Origin: Telmatospirillum sp.
GTDB lineage: Bacteria > Pseudomonadota > Alphaproteobacteria > CACIAM-22H2
Direction of reading: 5' to 3'
DNA length: 64,000 nt
NCBI GenBank assembly: GCA_020248985.1
Contig: JADCGL010000011.1
Span: forward strand, 62,001 to 126,000
Positions 17,599 through 27,090 of the stretch are shown in pieces; the stretch's first letter is position 1, and every line of letters begins with the position of its first letter. Below the pieces are notes generated by a model, which ran no database searches, was not told the DNA's origin, and worked only from the letters and a program-made list of their open reading frames with translations. Made by a program: the position numbers and the translations under genes.

Positions 17599-18371
17599 GC
17601 AACCCTGCGATCGTCGTCGAAAATCTCGGGCTCGCGTTTCCCGCGCGCGGCAACGCGGCCCCGAGCGTGATCTTCGAGAATTTCGATCTCGAGGTGGCAC
17701 GCGGCGAGTTCGTGGCGATCGTCGGCCGCTCGGGCGTGGGCAAGTCCACGTTGCTGCGCATCTTGGCCGGCCTTGCGGCCCCGAGTGCCGGCCGTTTCGA
17801 GATCGATGTCGATGCCAGTGCGGCGCTGCGCCCCACCGGGCTCGTGTTCCAGGACAGCCGCTTGCTGCCCTGGCGGCGCATTGCCGCCAACGTAGCGTTG
17901 GGGCTCGAAGGATTGGGCCTGTCGAAGCAAGAGCGTTCGCGCCGCGCTTTGGCGGCCCTTGAGCGCGTCGGGCTTGCCGCCCACGCCGACAAATGGCCGC
18001 ACCAGCTTTCGGGCGGCCAGCGCCAGCGTGTCGCTTTGGCGCGCGCATTGGCGGTCGAGCCGGCCTTGCTGCTGATGGACGAGCCGTTCGGCGCACTCGA
18101 CGCGCTCACGCGCCGCACGCTGCAGGACGAACTGCGCGACGTGGCGGCCGCCACGGGCAAGACGGTGATCTTCGTGACGCACGATGTCGAGGAGGCGGTC
18201 TATCTCGCCGACCGCGTGGTGGTACTGGCGGGCTCGCCCGCGCGCATTGCGGGCGTGCACCGCATCGATCTGCCGAACCCGCGCAGCCGCGAGGCGGCCT
18301 CCCAATCGGCGCTCGTGGCCGCCATTCATGCGGCCCTGGACGGCGTCCCGGCCCCGGTCTTGGCGACGTAA
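17595..18371 (+). CDS. ABC transporter ATP-binding protein (SsuB/TauB-like)
   Basis: The 258-residue ATPase energises the importer. Walker A is GRSGVGKST (residues 44-52), the signature LSGGQRQRVALARAL starts at 138, Walker B LLLMDEP is at 158-164 and the H-loop is THDVEEAVYLADR. The arrangement DEPFGALDALTR is typical of nitrate/sulfonate/taurine ATPases. It completes a three-gene set of receptor, permease and ATPase. Confidence 0.94.
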   Translation: MSNPAIVVENLGLAFPARGNAAPSVIFENFDLEVARGEFVAIVGRSGVGKSTLLRILAGLAAPSAGRFEIDVDASAALRPTGLVFQDSRLLPWRRIAANVALGLEGLGLSKQERSRRALAALERVGLAAHADKWPHQLSGGQRQRVALARALAVEPALLLMDEPFGALDALTRRTLQDELRDVAAATGKTVIFVTHDVEEAVYLADRVVVLAGSPARIAGVHRIDLPNPRSREAASQSALVAAIHAALDGVPAPVLAT

Positions 18372-18444
18372 TCGTTACATTTCAACTCCTTATCTAGCCC
18401 TTGGCGCGAACTCTGCTAGAGTGCGCCCCGGGAAAGGTGGGGTT

Positions 18445-19470
18445 ATGTCCGACGGGCAGAAAAATCTAACGTTGGCGCTGCAAGGCGGGGGGTCGCACGG
18501 GGCCTTTACCTGGGGCGTGCTCGACCGCCTGCTCGAAGACGACCGGCTGGTGATCGAGGGCATTTCGGGCACGTCGGCGGGGGCGATGAACGCGGCCGTG
18601 GTCGTGGCCGGCATGGCCGAGGGCGGGGCGCCTGCCGCCCAAGCGCTGCTCGAGCGCTTCTGGGAACAGGTCGCCGAAAGCGGACGCTTCTCGATCTTCC
18701 AGCCGTCGTTGTTCGACCGCATGTTCGGCAATCCGGCCAATCTCGATTTTTCGCCCTTCTACCAGGGCTTCGATCTGCTCACGCGCACCATGTCGCCCTA
18801 CCAGCTCAATCCGCAGGGCACCAATCCGCTGCGCGAGGCGCTGACCAAGCTCATCGATTTCGACGCCGTGCGCAGCCACGACGGCGTCAAGCTCTTCATC
18901 TCGACGACCAATGTGCGCACCGGCAAGATCCGCGTGTTCCGCAACCACGAGCTTTCGGCCGACGTGCTGCTCGCTTCCGCGTGCCTGCCGCATCTCTTCC
19001 AGGCGGTCGAGGTCGAAGGCGAGCATTACTGGGACGGCGGCTTCATGGGCAATCCCGCGATGTTTCCGCTGATCTACAATTGTCGGGCGACCGACGTGCT
19101 GCTCGTCGAGATCAACCCGATCCGCATCGAAGAGCTGCCGACGACCGCGCGCGGCATTGCCGACCGCATGAACTCGATCAGCTTCAACGCCACGATGATG
19201 CGCGAGATGCGCACGATCGCGTTCGTGACGCGGCTGCTCGAGCGCCATCGCCTGACGGGGCGCTCGGGCCTGCGGCGCATCTTCTTCCACATGGTCCAGG
19301 CGGAGGAGGAAATGGCCGCGTTCGGCGTGTCGTCCAAATACAATCTCGACTGGGATTTCCTGTGCACTTTGCGCAAGCTCGGCCGCGAACGCGCCGACCA
19401 GTGGCTTGCCGCCAATTTCGACGTGATCGGCACGGATTCGTCCGTCGATCTCGAGAAGCTGTTTTTCTGA
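18445..19470 (+). CDS. Patatin-like phospholipase
   Basis: The 341-residue protein is a serine acyl hydrolase of the patatin family, which cleaves phospholipids or related esters with a Ser-Asp dyad. The oxyanion hole GGGSHG is at residues 14-19, the nucleophile S44 lies in GTSAG and the dyad aspartate is D197 in WDGGF. There is no signal peptide, so it acts in the cytosol or at the inner-membrane face. ATG 18445 follows the Shine-Dalgarno-like AAGGTGGGG. Its stop overlaps the start of the CBS-domain gene. Confidence 0.9.
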   Translation: MSDGQKNLTLALQGGGSHGAFTWGVLDRLLEDDRLVIEGISGTSAGAMNAAVVVAGMAEGGAPAAQALLERFWEQVAESGRFSIFQPSLFDRMFGNPANLDFSPFYQGFDLLTRTMSPYQLNPQGTNPLREALTKLIDFDAVRSHDGVKLFISTTNVRTGKIRVFRNHELSADVLLASACLPHLFQAVEVEGEHYWDGGFMGNPAMFPLIYNCRATDVLLVEINPIRIEELPTTARGIADRMNSISFNATMMREMRTIAFVTRLLERHRLTGRSGLRRIFFHMVQAEEEMAAFGVSSKYNLDWDFLCTLRKLGRERADQWLAANFDVIGTDSSVDLEKLFF

Positions 19471-19910
19471 TGATCCAGACCGAACGCACCGTTGTCCCGC
19501 ATGCCGTCTCCGAACAGAGCCTCGCCACGCTCGAGCCGGGCGCCACGATCGTCGAAGCTGCGCGCATGATGGCGTATTTGCGCATCGGCGCTTTGATGGT
19601 GGTCGAGGGCGAGAAGCTCGTCGGCATCTTCAGCGAGCGCGACGCGCTGACGCGCGTGCTCGCCAAAGAGCTCGATCCCGCGACGACGACGCTGGCCGAC
19701 GTTATGACGCCCGATCCGATCGTTATTTCGCCCGACGCGACCGTGCAGCAAGCGCTCGACATCATGGCCGCCAAAGGCTTCCGGCATCTGCCGGTGATCG
19801 ACGATTCGCGCATCGTGGCGATCGTGTCGATCCGCGATCTCTACCGCTCGGTCAAAGACCAGATGGAATCCGACATTCTGCTGCTGGCCGAAACGCTGCT
19901 GCAGGGCTAA
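19470..19910 (+). CDS. Tandem CBS-domain protein
   Basis: The 146-residue protein consists of two CBS domains (about residues 10-70 and 75-135: GIFSERDALTRVLAKEL, DVMTPDPIVISPDATVQQAL, GFRHLPVIDDSRIVAIVSIRDLY). Paired CBS domains bind adenosine nucleotides such as AMP, ATP or NADH and act as energy or redox sensors. There is no attached enzyme domain, so it probably regulates a partner. It overlaps the patatin gene (TGATG) and lies 16 bases before sthA; control of one of those is a reasonable guess. Confidence 0.88.
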   Translation: MIQTERTVVPHAVSEQSLATLEPGATIVEAARMMAYLRIGALMVVEGEKLVGIFSERDALTRVLAKELDPATTTLADVMTPDPIVISPDATVQQALDIMAAKGFRHLPVIDDSRIVAIVSIRDLYRSVKDQMESDILLLAETLLQG

Positions 19911-19926
19911 CCGACACGAGGCGACG

Positions 19927-21348
19927 ATGGGTGCGACGGAAAACGGCAACTACGACTACGATCTGCTGGTGATGGGCTCGGGGCCGGCGGGCCAGCGCGC
20001 CGCCATCCAGGGGGCCAAGCTCGGCAAGCGCGTGGCCGTGATCGAGCACAAGGCGGTGGTCGGAGGGGCGTGCATCAATACCGGCACGATCCCGTCCAAA
20101 ACCCTGCGCGAGGCGGTCATGCATCTGTCGGGCTACCGCGAGCGCAACGTCTACGGCGCTTCGTACCAGGTCAAACAGAACATCACGATGGAGGATCTGC
20201 TCTACCGCGCTTCCGCCGTGATCCAGGCCGAGCTCGACGTGGTGCGCCACCAGATGCAGCGCAACGGCGTCGAGCTCATCGTCGCGGACGCGAAATTCGC
20301 CGGGCCCGAAACGGTGGTGCTCACCGGTCTCGACGGGCGGGGCAGGCGCGAGGTGCGCGCGCGCTACGTCGTGATCGCGACGGGCACGGCCGCCACGCGC
20401 TCGAATTCGATCCCGTTCGACGGCCAGAACATCATCATCAGCGACGACATTCTGGGCCTCAAGAAACTGCCCAAATCGCTGTGCGTGATCGGGGCGGGCG
20501 TGATCGGCCTCGAATACGCGACGATGTTTTCGACCCTCGGCGTGCGCGTGACGGTGGTGGACAAGCGCGAGCGCCTGCTCGATTTCGTGGACCACGAAAT
20601 CACCGACATTCTCGTCTACCAGATGCGCAAGAACCGCGTGACTTTGCGTTTGGGCGAAGAGGTGGAAGGCATCGACACGGTCGAAGACGAAGAGCACGGC
20701 CTGCGCGTGCGCGTGAAGCTGCGCTCGGGCAAAACCATCCTCACCGAAAAAGCGCTCTATTCGATCGGCCGCACGGGGGCGACGCACGCCCTCGATCTGC
20801 CTGCCGCCGGCCTCCAAGCCGACAGCCGCGGCCGCGTGACGGTCGACGAAAATTACCGCACCTCGGTGCCGAACATCCTCGCGGCCGGCGACGTGATCGG
20901 CTTCCCGGCCTTGGCCTCGACCTCGATGGAGCAGGGCCGGCTTGCCGCCTGCCATGCCTTCGGCGTCGCAACCAAATCGGTGCCCGAACTCTTCCCCTAC
21001 GGCATCTACACGATCCCGGAAATCTCGACCTGCGGCAAAACCGAAGAAGAGCTCACGCAAGACGGCGTGCCCTACGAGATCGGCAAGGCGCGCTACCAGG
21101 AAATCGCGCGCGGGGCGATCATCGGCGACAAGATCGGCATGCTCAAACTCCTGTTCCACGTCGACACGCGCAAGCTTTTGGGCGTGCACATCATCGGCGA
21201 GGGAGCCTCCGAGCTCATCCATATCGGCCAAGCCGTGATGGCCTTCGACGGCACGGTGGATTACTTCGTGCGCACCGTCTTCAACTATCCGACCTTGGCG
21301 GAGTGCTACAAGACGGCGGCCTTCGACGGGATCAACAGGTTGGGGTAG
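19927..21348 (+). CDS. sthA: Soluble pyridine nucleotide transhydrogenase
   Basis: SthA (UdhA) is an FAD enzyme that moves hydride between NADPH and NAD+, usually to drain excess NADPH. The 473-residue protein has the FAD motif GSGPAGQRAA, a second Rossmann motif VIGAGVIGLEYATMF and the C-terminal dimerisation domain of the lipoamide-dehydrogenase family. The redox-active disulfide of that family is lost: CINTGTIPSKT keeps one cysteine with threonine replacing the second, which is diagnostic for SthA. It is the last gene of the patatin-CBS-sthA run. Confidence 0.93.
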   Translation: MGATENGNYDYDLLVMGSGPAGQRAAIQGAKLGKRVAVIEHKAVVGGACINTGTIPSKTLREAVMHLSGYRERNVYGASYQVKQNITMEDLLYRASAVIQAELDVVRHQMQRNGVELIVADAKFAGPETVVLTGLDGRGRREVRARYVVIATGTAATRSNSIPFDGQNIIISDDILGLKKLPKSLCVIGAGVIGLEYATMFSTLGVRVTVVDKRERLLDFVDHEITDILVYQMRKNRVTLRLGEEVEGIDTVEDEEHGLRVRVKLRSGKTILTEKALYSIGRTGATHALDLPAAGLQADSRGRVTVDENYRTSVPNILAAGDVIGFPALASTSMEQGRLAACHAFGVATKSVPELFPYGIYTIPEISTCGKTEEELTQDGVPYEIGKARYQEIARGAIIGDKIGMLKLLFHVDTRKLLGVHIIGEGASELIHIGQAVMAFDGTVDYFVRTVFNYPTLAECYKTAAFDGINRLG

Positions 21349-21362
21349 GTGGGAGGCAAGAC

Positions 21363-22574
21363 TCAGTCTAGATTTGCTTGAATGTCGGCTAAAATTTCAC
21401 CGACAAGCCGAGCCATATCTGGTGACAACAACATTGAAGTGCTGTCGATTGCCGGTGCTCGTGTTCGAGGGGCCGTGTAGCCTGTTCTAAGCCGTTGCTG
21501 CTGGATTGTTATCGGAGAAGTATTTGGAGCTGCGAAAGCAACCGCCCCCGAAACGGCGGAAGGCGGATTGAGGGCAAGAAAAGCATTGTAGCGCTGTGGA
21601 TTGCCAAGATCAGCTATAGACCTGTCTAATCGCTCGAGAACATTGCTTGGCAGCGCACTCAGAGCCCCCAATTGTTCAACTAGAGCGACTGTTTCGATCC
21701 TTTTTGTCCAAGGGTTTCCGTAGATCGTTCGCATGCCAAGCTTATCGCCCTCCGACAGATCGTGAACACCTCTGCGCCAGCAAAGCGCCGTATTTGGATC
21801 GCGGAACCAAGTGTACGGGAAATTGTACATCATGACCGAGCGAGTATCGAATTGACCGATAGCTGCCGGCTGAAGGCGCGTTGAACCCTGAAAATACGGA
21901 CTCGAATCTGGAAGTGCCTGCATCTGGGTGCGGATTTCATCGACGGTCCAAGGGATGTCCCTTTGCACGGCGGCAACATCTAATTCGTCAAAGCAATTGT
22001 TCGATCTCTGATGTTCGTGCAAGAAGCCTAGCGCATGTCCAAATTCATGAAGCACAAGAAACTCAAAATTTTTGTCATCCGAAAGTTGAATGGAGTCAAA
22101 GGGGAGATTCATCGAATAGTCCGACTTGTATTTCAAAGACTCTTTGCCGACATAAGATTCGAAATGTCCCGGCTTTCGAAGGGGATCGAGCGAAACTCGA
22201 ATCGCTGAATTTTGATAGAGGCCGCACGTTCGAATAACTGTTCCATCTTTCGTTTCAAGCTTTAAGGCACCATGGGCAGTCCAACGCTCGGCTACGGCTA
22301 TCACCCTTTGGTAGATTTCTTCGGTAGAGCCCGAGAAACATACCGTCACTTCCCCGCCTGGCTCCCAGTGGAGTGACCTCGCGACATGGGCTCTTGCAAT
22401 CGCTTTGTCTGCTTCAGAGGCGGCGGCGAAATTGATTTTTTCGAGCCCTGTCAATACTGCATTTGCCGCAGGTGTAACTGTCGTTATTGACCTTCCAAAG
22501 TCGTGGGCTGCGGCAGGCAGAAGACCAACCATGAAAGCGGAGGCCGCGACGAGGAAAATTGATCTGTTCAACAT
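21363..22574 (-). CDS. Secreted astacin-like zinc metalloprotease
   Basis: The 403-residue protein starts with a signal peptide (MLNRSIFLVAASAFMVG, cleavage near AAA-HD). It carries the metzincin zinc motif HEFGHALGFLHEH with ligands H176, H180 and H186, general base E177, and a Met-turn SVMMYN at residues 246-251. These fit the astacin/M12A-like group of secreted proteases. Cysteines are sparse. The C-terminal 120 residues look like a separate Pro/Thr-rich region. A GAGGA ribosome site precedes the ATG. Base and codon use are visibly less GC-rich than in the neighbours. It lies 27 bases after the lipoprotein gene, so the two form a pair, probably gained by transfer. Confidence 0.85.
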   Translation of the reverse strand: MLNRSIFLVAASAFMVGLLPAAAHDFGRSITTVTPAANAVLTGLEKINFAAASEADKAIARAHVARSLHWEPGGEVTVCFSGSTEEIYQRVIAVAERWTAHGALKLETKDGTVIRTCGLYQNSAIRVSLDPLRKPGHFESYVGKESLKYKSDYSMNLPFDSIQLSDDKNFEFLVLHEFGHALGFLHEHQRSNNCFDELDVAAVQRDIPWTVDEIRTQMQALPDSSPYFQGSTRLQPAAIGQFDTRSVMMYNFPYTWFRDPNTALCWRRGVHDLSEGDKLGMRTIYGNPWTKRIETVALVEQLGALSALPSNVLERLDRSIADLGNPQRYNAFLALNPPSAVSGAVAFAAPNTSPITIQQQRLRTGYTAPRTRAPAIDSTSMLLSPDMARLVGEILADIQANLD

Positions 22575-22601
22575 TTTATCCTCTTTTTTGGGATCGGAGC
22601 G

Positions 22602-23690
22602 CTAGATGGTTGAGCATGCCTTCAGGTTTTGATTTGCAGTCAATACAAGTAATGAACGATCTGAGGTTTCATGGGTTAGTTTCGCAATCGTGTTTGCGGC
22701 GCTCGCCATGCTCGCAGCATGCTGCTTCGCAACTGCTGCTCTACGTGCAGCAGCAGCTGCTGCACGCTGCGCGTCAGTTAGGTTCTGCTGTATTGTAGGT
22801 GCGGCGGATGGCGCCGGCGCTGATGCGGGTGCCGAGCCAGTTGCAACGCGACCTGCAGATGCAGTTCCAGCCCGAATGGTATCGCGCTGATTCGACAATT
22901 GCGTCGCTGCAACTACACCTGCAAGAAGTTCGGCTCTAGCTGCGTTAAAGTCTTGAGAGCCAGATATGATTGTCTGAACGGCTTTAGTCTGAATGGCTGA
23001 AATCACCTCATCGGCAGTCTCGGGCGCCTTAGACAGAGCCAAGCTCGCATCAGCGCTTACTCGAAGAGCAGTATCTCCGGCAAGTATCGCTTCGCTAAGT
23101 GCATTTCTAGCCAGAGCAAAGTCACCGCCGATTTCTGCCGAAACATCCGCAAAATCTATAGTTTTTGCCGTTTCGAGGAGGTTTTTGCCTTGACTAGATT
23201 CGCTCCTCAACGAGGCTGTCATGTTGTTTAGGTTGGAATCTACGCCATTTTCTATGGAGAGAGTTCGAAGGTGCTGACTGACGCATGCCGTCGAAGTGTA
23301 GCCTTTCAAATAAGCCTGAATTCGATTTTGCGGTGCTGCGTAAACTCGAACAGCGCCCGCAACCCCTGTTGCCAACCCCAATCCAATTGTCAGGTCGCTT
23401 GATCCTTTGTATAAAACTGAGGCGAGCGTTCCGGCAGCCAACCCGATCAGCGGAAAGTCGACCCATCGCTGATCGCTCATTGCGTGATTAATGCCGCCTT
23501 CGTAAAATTTTTGAAGGTCGGCGATGTCCTTGCGAGTATTCTCGATTTTTTTTGCATAGGTATCGTCGAATTTTCTCTCTGCTTTTGTAATTGTCAAACG
23601 CCCATCGCCAAAAATCCCACCGTTGCTGCACCCCGACGCAGCCAACGCCAAAGGCAAAATCATCGCGAACGCGAAGAAACGAGTTGGCAT
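22602..23690 (-). CDS. Lipoprotein of unknown function paired with the metalloprotease
   Basis: The 362-residue protein begins MPTRFFAFAMILPLALAASG followed by C21, a standard lipobox, so it should be a lipid-anchored envelope protein. It then has a charged helical stretch (residues 35-65), one moderately hydrophobic segment around residues 77-105, long helical regions rich in Ala/Ser/Gln, and an Ala/Pro linker before a final helix of alanines and arginines. I do not recognise a family. Its composition is AT-richer than the flanks, like the downstream protease. ATG 23690 is chosen for the lipobox; an upstream extension of the frame is not supported. Confidence 0.7.
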   Translation of the reverse strand: MPTRFFAFAMILPLALAASGCSNGGIFGDGRLTITKAERKFDDTYAKKIENTRKDIADLQKFYEGGINHAMSDQRWVDFPLIGLAAGTLASVLYKGSSDLTIGLGLATGVAGAVRVYAAPQNRIQAYLKGYTSTACVSQHLRTLSIENGVDSNLNNMTASLRSESSQGKNLLETAKTIDFADVSAEIGGDFALARNALSEAILAGDTALRVSADASLALSKAPETADEVISAIQTKAVQTIISGSQDFNAARAELLAGVVAATQLSNQRDTIRAGTASAGRVATGSAPASAPAPSAAPTIQQNLTDAQRAAAAAARRAAVAKQHAASMASAANTIAKLTHETSDRSLLVLTANQNLKACSTI

Positions 23691-23871
23691 GCGGGGCTCC
23701 TGTTTTTGTGGCTTATTGGTTATTTGCACGAGCTTGGTTTGTGCAAAGCGACGGGCGCAATGAAAAATGATCGGCGAAAGAGTTCTTTTGAACAAAACAT
23801 ACGGCTGTAGTCGCGAAGGTTGGCGGTCGGTGTTGCCCCTTGGGCGGTCCCCGACCGGCCGCTCCGGCGTG

Positions 23872-23883
23872 CCCCCCCCCCCC
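23872..23883. repeat. Homopolymer of 12 C
   Basis: An uninterrupted run of 12 cytosines lies 39 bases before the xseB start, between divergent transcription units. Such tracts slip in replication and in sequencing. It is outside any coding region that I call, so a change would alter promoter or leader spacing and not a reading frame. Confidence 0.8.
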
Positions 23884-23922
23884 GCCTTGCCTCCGGGCGC
23901 CCTGCCGCCTATAAACGGCGCC

Positions 23923-24189
23923 ATGAAAACGGCTGCAAACCCCGCCTCCGAACCCGTCCCCGCCGACATCGCCAAAATGTCGTTCGAAGAGGCGCTTAAG
24001 GAGCTCGAAGACATCGTGCGCGCGCTCGAACAGGGCAAGGGCAAGCTCGACGAATCGGTCGCCGCCTATGCGCGCGGGGCCGCCCTCAAGAGCCATTGCG
24101 AAGCCAAGCTCGCCCAGGCGAGTGCGCGCATCGAAAGCATCCAGATCGCGGCGGGCCGGGCGACGGCCGCACCGTTCGACGCGTCCTGA
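23923..24189 (+). CDS. xseB: Exodeoxyribonuclease VII small subunit
   Basis: XseB is the small subunit of the exonuclease that degrades single-stranded DNA to oligonucleotides together with XseA. The 88-residue helical protein carries the family core MSFEEALKELEDIVRALEQG and LDESVAAYARG. ATG 23923 gives the normal length. It heads the xseB-ispA-dxs-tlyA cluster commonly found in alphaproteobacteria; xseA is not in the window. Confidence 0.95.
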   Translation: MKTAANPASEPVPADIAKMSFEEALKELEDIVRALEQGKGKLDESVAAYARGAALKSHCEAKLAQASARIESIQIAAGRATAAPFDAS

Positions 24190-24206
24190 CGGCCGGACAC
24201 AGCCCC

Positions 24207-25097
24207 ATGTCGCTTGCCGTCGAACAGCTTCTGGCCGACACCGCCGCGCGCATCGAACTCGCGCTCGAAGCGCTGCTGCCCAAGGGCGAAGGCTACGAGG
24301 CCGATCTGCACGAGGCCATGCGCTATGCGTGCCTCGGCGGCGGCAAGCGCGTGCGGCCGTTCCTGGTGATGGAAACCGCCAAGCTGTTTGCCGTGGACGA
24401 AGCCTGCGCGCTGCGCGTGGCCTGCGCCATCGAGTTCGTGCATTGCTACAGCCTCGTGCACGACGATCTGCCGGCCATGGACGACGACGATCTGCGTCGC
24501 GGCCGCCCGACCGTGCACAAAGCCTACGACGAAGCGACCGCGATCCTGGCGGGCGACGCACTCCTCACGCGCGCTTTCGAAGTGCTGGCACACCCGCTCA
24601 CGCATGGCGATGCGGGCGTGCGTTCCGATCTCGTTTTGGCCTTGGCGCTCGCGGCCGGGGCCGAGGGCATGTGCGGCGGCCAGCAGATGGATCTGTCGGC
24701 CGAAGGCCAGACGCTCGATATTGGCGCCATCACGCGCCTGCAGCGCCTGAAGACCGGTGCCTTGATCGGCTTCGCGGCCCAGTCGGGCGCCATCCTCGGC
24801 AAAGCGCCCGCCCATATGCGCCACACGCTGGTGGCGTACGCGCACGATCTCGGGCTCGCCTTCCAGATCGCGGACGATCTCATCGACGCCGAAGGCTCGG
24901 CCGATGCGGCCGGCAAAGCCACCGGCAAGGACCAGGCGCTCGGCAAGGCGACGTTCGTGTCGATCCTCGGCATCGAGCGCGCGCGCGCGCAAGCGCTGCT
25001 GCTGGCCGACCAGGCCGCAAGCCATCTCGACATGTTCGACGCGAAGGCCGACGCGCTGCGCGCCCTCGCACGCTGGGTCGTGCGGCGGCAGAACTGA
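24207..25097 (+). CDS. ispA: Farnesyl/geranyl diphosphate synthase (polyprenyl synthetase)
   Basis: This 296-residue trans-prenyltransferase condenses isopentenyl diphosphate with allylic diphosphates to make C15 (or longer) precursors of quinones, undecaprenol and hopanoids or carotenoids. Both aspartate-rich Mg2+ motifs are present: the bacterial form with insertion, [10 protein letters not shown] at residues 86-95, and DDLID at 223-227. GGGKRVRP near residue 44 binds the homoallylic substrate. It lies 17 bases after xseB and 7 bases before dxs, so precursor supply and chain formation are cotranscribed. Confidence 0.93.
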   Translation: MSLAVEQLLADTAARIELALEALLPKGEGYEADLHEAMRYACLGGGKRVRPFLVMETAKLFAVDEACALRVACAIEFVHCYSLVHDDLPAMDDDDLRRGRPTVHKAYDEATAILAGDALLTRAFEVLAHPLTHGDAGVRSDLVLALALAAGAEGMCGGQQMDLSAEGQTLDIGAITRLQRLKTGALIGFAAQSGAILGKAPAHMRHTLVAYAHDLGLAFQIADDLIDAEGSADAAGKATGKDQALGKATFVSILGIERARAQALLLADQAASHLDMFDAKADALRALARWVVRRQN

Positions 25098-25104
25098 GCG
25101 CGTC

Positions 25105-27090
25105 ATGACCTCTCCCGTCGGCCACAATTCGGGGGCGACCCCCTTCCTCGACCGTGCGGGCGATCTGGCCGAGTTGCGCCGCATGTCGGCCGAAGAGCTG
25201 CGCCATGTGGCCGACGAATTGCGCCGCGAGACGATCGCGGCCGTGTCGGGCACGGGCGGGCATTTGGGGGCGGGGCTCGGCGTGGTCGAGCTCACCGTCG
25301 CCTTGCACCATGTGTTCGAAACGCCGCACGACCGGCTGATCTGGGATGTGGGCCATCAGGCCTATCCGCACAAGATCCTCACGGGGCGTCGCGACCGTAT
25401 TCGCACGCTGCGCCAGGGCGGCGGCCTGTCCGGCTTCACCAAGCGCAGCGAAAGCGAATTCGATCCGTTCGGTGCGGCCCATTCTTCGACGTCGATTTCG
25501 GCGGCCCTCGGCATGGCCGTGGCGCGCGACATGCTCGCTCCGGCAGATGCACCCCGACGCCACGCGATCGCCGTGATCGGCGACGGGGCGATGTCGGCGG
25601 GCATGGCCTACGAGGCGATGAACAACGCCGGTGCGATGCGCCAGCGCCTGATCGTGATCCTCAACGACAACGACATGTCGATCGCCCCGCCCACGGGGGC
25701 GATGAGTGCGTATCTCTCGAAGCTGATCTCCTCGAAGCCGTTTCTCAATCTGCGCAGCCTCGCGCGCGAGATGGCAAGCCATCTGCCGCGCCCGCTCTAC
25801 CATGCGGTCGAACGCGCGGACGAGCTGGCGCGCGGGTTCGTATCGGGCGGCTTCGGGGCCGGCGGCGGCACGTTGTTCGAGCAGCTCGGCTTCTATTATG
25901 TGGGCCCGATCGACGGCCACAATCTCGAGCATCTGCTGCCGGTGCTGCGCAATGTGCGCGACGCCGCCGACGCGCGGCCCGTGCTGATCCATGTCGTCAC
26001 GCAGAAGGGCCGCGGCCATCCTTTCCCGGCCGATGCGGCCGACCGCTACCATGCCGTCGGCAGTTTCGATCTGGTCGTCGGCGACACTGGCTTGCTCAAG
26101 GCAAGCCCGAAAGCGTCGAAGCCTGCTGCGCCCAGCTACACCAAAGTGTTCGCCGAAGCTTTGATCGCCGAAGCGGCGGCCGATCCGCGCATCGTCGCCG
26201 TGACGGCCGCGATGCCGACGGGCACCGGGCTCGATCTTTTCGCCAAGCGCTTCCCCAAGCGCTGCTTCGACGTGGGCATTGCCGAGCAGCATGCGGTCAC
26301 GTTTGCGGCCGGCATGGCGGCCGACGGGCTGAAGCCGTTCGTCGCGATCTATTCCACCTTCCTGCAGCGCGCCTACGACCAGCTCGTGCACGACGTGATG
26401 CTGCAGAAACTCCCCGTGCGTTTCGCGATCGACCGCGCGGGTCTCGTCGGGGCCGACGGGGCCACGCATGCGGGGGCCTACGATCTTGCCTATCTCGGCT
26501 GCCTGCCCGACATGGTTGTGATGGCGCCGTCCGACGAAGCCGAGTTGGCCGACATGGTCGCGACGTCGGCCGCCTACGACGCGGGTCCGTCGGCGTTTCG
26601 TTTTCCGCGCGGCGAGGGCACGGGCGTTGCCGTGCCTGAACGCGGCCGCGTGCTCGAAATCGGCAAGGGCCGCATCGTGCGCGAAGGCGGCAAGATCGCC
26701 ATTTTGAACCTGGGTGCGCGCTTGGCCGAGTGCGCCAAGGCCGCCGATATCCTGGCCGCGCGCGGCCTCGGTGCCACGCTTGCCGACATGCGCTTTCTGA
26801 AGCCGCTCGATCTCGACCTCGCCTTGCGCCTTGCGCGCGAACACGAAGTGCTGCTCACGGTCGAAGAAGGTTCGATGGGCGGCTTCGGTGCGGCGATCCT
26901 GCATGCGTTTGCCGCAGCGGGCGTGCTCGACCGCGGCCTCAAGATCCGCACGCTGGTGCTGCCCGATCGTTTGATCGACCACGACACCCAGGATCGTCAA
27001 TATGCCGAAGCCGGACTCGACGCGGCCGCGATCGCCAAAGCGGCACTAGAAGCGCTGGGCGCCGGTGCCAGCAGCGCCGCGCGCGCGTGA
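25105..27090 (+). CDS. dxs: 1-deoxy-D-xylulose-5-phosphate synthase
   Basis: Dxs is the thiamine-diphosphate enzyme that condenses pyruvate and glyceraldehyde 3-phosphate, the first step of the MEP isoprenoid route; its product also feeds PdxJ. The 661-residue protein has H84 in [11 protein letters not shown], the ThDP-binding [16 protein letters not shown] at 159-174 with the pairing N near 187, and the transketolase-type glutamate region [17 protein letters not shown] in the second half. A short leader of about 15 residues precedes the usual start of homology. Its stop overlaps the GTG start of tlyA. Confidence 0.97.
   Translation: MTSPVGHNSGATPFLDRAGDLAELRRMSAEELRHVADELRRETIAAVSGTGGHLGAGLGVVELTVALHHVFETPHDRLIWDVGHQAYPHKILTGRRDRIRTLRQGGGLSGFTKRSESEFDPFGAAHSSTSISAALGMAVARDMLAPADAPRRHAIAVIGDGAMSAGMAYEAMNNAGAMRQRLIVILNDNDMSIAPPTGAMSAYLSKLISSKPFLNLRSLAREMASHLPRPLYHAVERADELARGFVSGGFGAGGGTLFEQLGFYYVGPIDGHNLEHLLPVLRNVRDAADARPVLIHVVTQKGRGHPFPADAADRYHAVGSFDLVVGDTGLLKASPKASKPAAPSYTKVFAEALIAEAAADPRIVAVTAAMPTGTGLDLFAKRFPKRCFDVGIAEQHAVTFAAGMAADGLKPFVAIYSTFLQRAYDQLVHDVMLQKLPVRFAIDRAGLVGADGATHAGAYDLAYLGCLPDMVVMAPSDEAELADMVATSAAYDAGPSAFRFPRGEGTGVAVPERGRVLEIGKGRIVREGGKIAILNLGARLAECAKAADILAARGLGATLADMRFLKPLDLDLALRLAREHEVLLTVEEGSMGGFGAAILHAFAAAGVLDRGLKIRTLVLPDRLIDHDTQDRQYAEAGLDAAAIAKAALEALGAGASSAARA

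Noticed and set aside
22602-24044. N-terminal extension of the lipoprotein frame through the poly-C tract
   Set aside because: The extra 118 codons have no similarity or ribosome site, and the internal ATG 23690 starts a perfect lipobox signal.
24880-27000. Open frame of 706 codons antisense to dxs
   Set aside because: dxs has all thiamine-diphosphate motifs on the other strand; the antisense product resembles no folded protein.
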